From contig JAYUKY010000036.1 of assembly GCA_043764015.1 (NCBI GenBank), positions 1 to 61,296 of the forward strand: 61,296 bases of DNA, read 5' to 3'. Below are positions 61,050 to 61,296 of this stretch, piece by piece. A program made the position numbers and the translations under genes. The notes beneath the pieces are model-generated. The model ran no database searches and was not told the origin of the DNA. It saw only the letters and a program-made list of their open reading frames with translations. Each line of letters starts with the position of its first letter. Positions within the stretch are counted from its first letter, which is position 1. The stretch comes from JANYGM01 sp043764015. GTDB taxonomy: Bacteria; Bacteroidota; Bacteroidia; Cytophagales; Thermonemataceae.

Positions 61050-61122
61050 AGAGTTTTTAGTTATCCGAATTCTTACGTTGTACGTGAGCGGTTTATGTAG
61101 GATAGTTAGTAGCTCTTTTTTT
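61050..61122 (+). ncRNA. candidate structured small RNA
   Basis: Downstream of the promoter, AGAGTTTTTAGTTATCC (61050-61066) pairs with GGATAGTTAGTAGCTCT (61100-61116) over 16 of 17 positions, counting G-U pairs. The apical part contains a second stem CTTACG/CGTGAG (61072-61077 with 61083-61088). The stem is followed at once by seven T, a terminator. No open reading frame of note lies inside. I do not recognise an RNA family; expression is inferred. Confidence 0.5.
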
Positions 61123-61212
61123 ATGTTTCAAATGTACTAATATTTTTTAATTATTCATCAGTTAAGTAATAAAACCTAATTTAATAGCATAAACCCTTAG
61201 GGTAGGCTGTTC

Positions 61213-61253
61213 AGAAGACTAGGGGAAAATTCCCCCACTTTTTGGAGTCTTCT
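61213..61253. other. nested stem, possible terminator
   Basis: AGAAGACT (61213-61220) pairs with AGTCTTCT (61246-61253), enclosing a GGGGAA/TTCCCC stem (61222-61235). On the plus strand T-rich DNA follows. It may terminate a plus-strand transcript, or belong to a second structured RNA. Confidence 0.45.
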
Positions 61254-61296
61254 TATGTATTTTTTGTTGTGTTTCTCTTTTGTTTTTGTTACTTAT

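Larger units (their letters stand above)
60968..61296. other. gene-free right end
   Basis: No protein gene can be supported in these 329 bases. It holds a copy of the AATTGTGAATTGTGAATGAAT word (60985-61008), the promoter and candidate small RNA at 61016-61122, an AT-rich spacer and a nested stem at 61213-61253. The mod start and any minus-strand promoter for mod lie at its left edge. Confidence 0.6.

Noticed and set aside
1..61296. CRISPR arrays
   Set aside because: No regularly spaced repeats with unique spacers were seen; the tandem and dispersed repeats found are too few or too close.
1..61296. tRNA or rRNA genes
   Set aside because: I saw no cloverleaf pattern with TTCRANY loop or rRNA core sequence by eye; a covariance search would be needed to exclude it fully.

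Overview
The window looks like a chromosomal segment of a low-GC member of the Bacteroidota, probably a Cytophagales-like gliding or marine lineage. The signs are a type IX secretion gene (porQ), promoters of the TTTG/TAnnTTTG type, no obvious Shine-Dalgarno sequences, many one-base TAATG gene overlaps and AT-rich intergenic DNA. I cannot name the species from sequence alone.

Layout. Positions 1-17,100 hold mostly single genes or pairs: a DUF433/PIN-like toxin-antitoxin-type pair, a lone HicB-like protein, DUF1697, PorQ, a SpoU/TrmH rRNA or tRNA methyltransferase, a soluble methyl-accepting protein, phosphoglycerate kinase, a SWIM zinc-finger protein, an ABC-type ATPase paired with a TOPRIM-like protein (possible defence pair), GDP-fucose synthase, two lipoproteins, an XRE regulator followed by an acyl-CoA thioesterase, a LysM lytic transglycosylase and HisD. 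Positions 17,100-51,410 are a very large, nearly unidirectional (minus-strand) surface-polysaccharide locus. It contains glycosyltransferases, methyltransferases, two sugar aminotransferases, a WbpB/WbpD/WbpE-like trio with an AsnB amidotransferase, an acyl-carrier-protein/FkbH/MaoC-SDR module, a CDP-sugar branch (RfbF, RfbG, an RfbC-like epimerase, a C-methyltransferase-like protein), a Wzt-type ABC ATPase and a PseB-like dehydratase. Two small nucleotidyltransferase gene pairs sit in its upstream part. Positions 51,500-55,060 return to housekeeping-type genes (SCP2 protein, Ser/Thr-type phosphatase, small membrane protein, photolyase). Positions 55,188-60,967 carry a type III restriction-modification system (Mod, Res) with a Fic gene inserted between the two subunits. 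The right end (60,968-61,296) has no protein gene but carries a well-formed candidate small RNA gene.

How the genes work together. The polysaccharide locus appears to make several unusual sugars: a CDP-linked, possibly 3-C-methylated 6-deoxyhexose, a 2,3-diamino uronic acid that may be amidated, a perosamine-type 4-amino sugar, and fucose supplied by the separate GDP-fucose synthase and added by a GT10 enzyme. The ACP/FkbH/MaoC-SDR/acyltransferase group suggests that one sugar receives an acyl group built on a dedicated carrier protein. No Wzm permease, Wzx, Wzy or initiating transferase is visible, so export must depend on genes elsewhere.

The most interesting structures are: the Fic cassette bounded by about 75-bp direct repeats that preserve a remnant of the res start; the promoter-stem-terminator small RNA candidate at 61,016-61,122; a 166-bp palindromic mobile element with a perfect 9-bp target duplication at 52,774-52,957; the ATPase/TOPRIM pair; and the carrier-protein acyl module.
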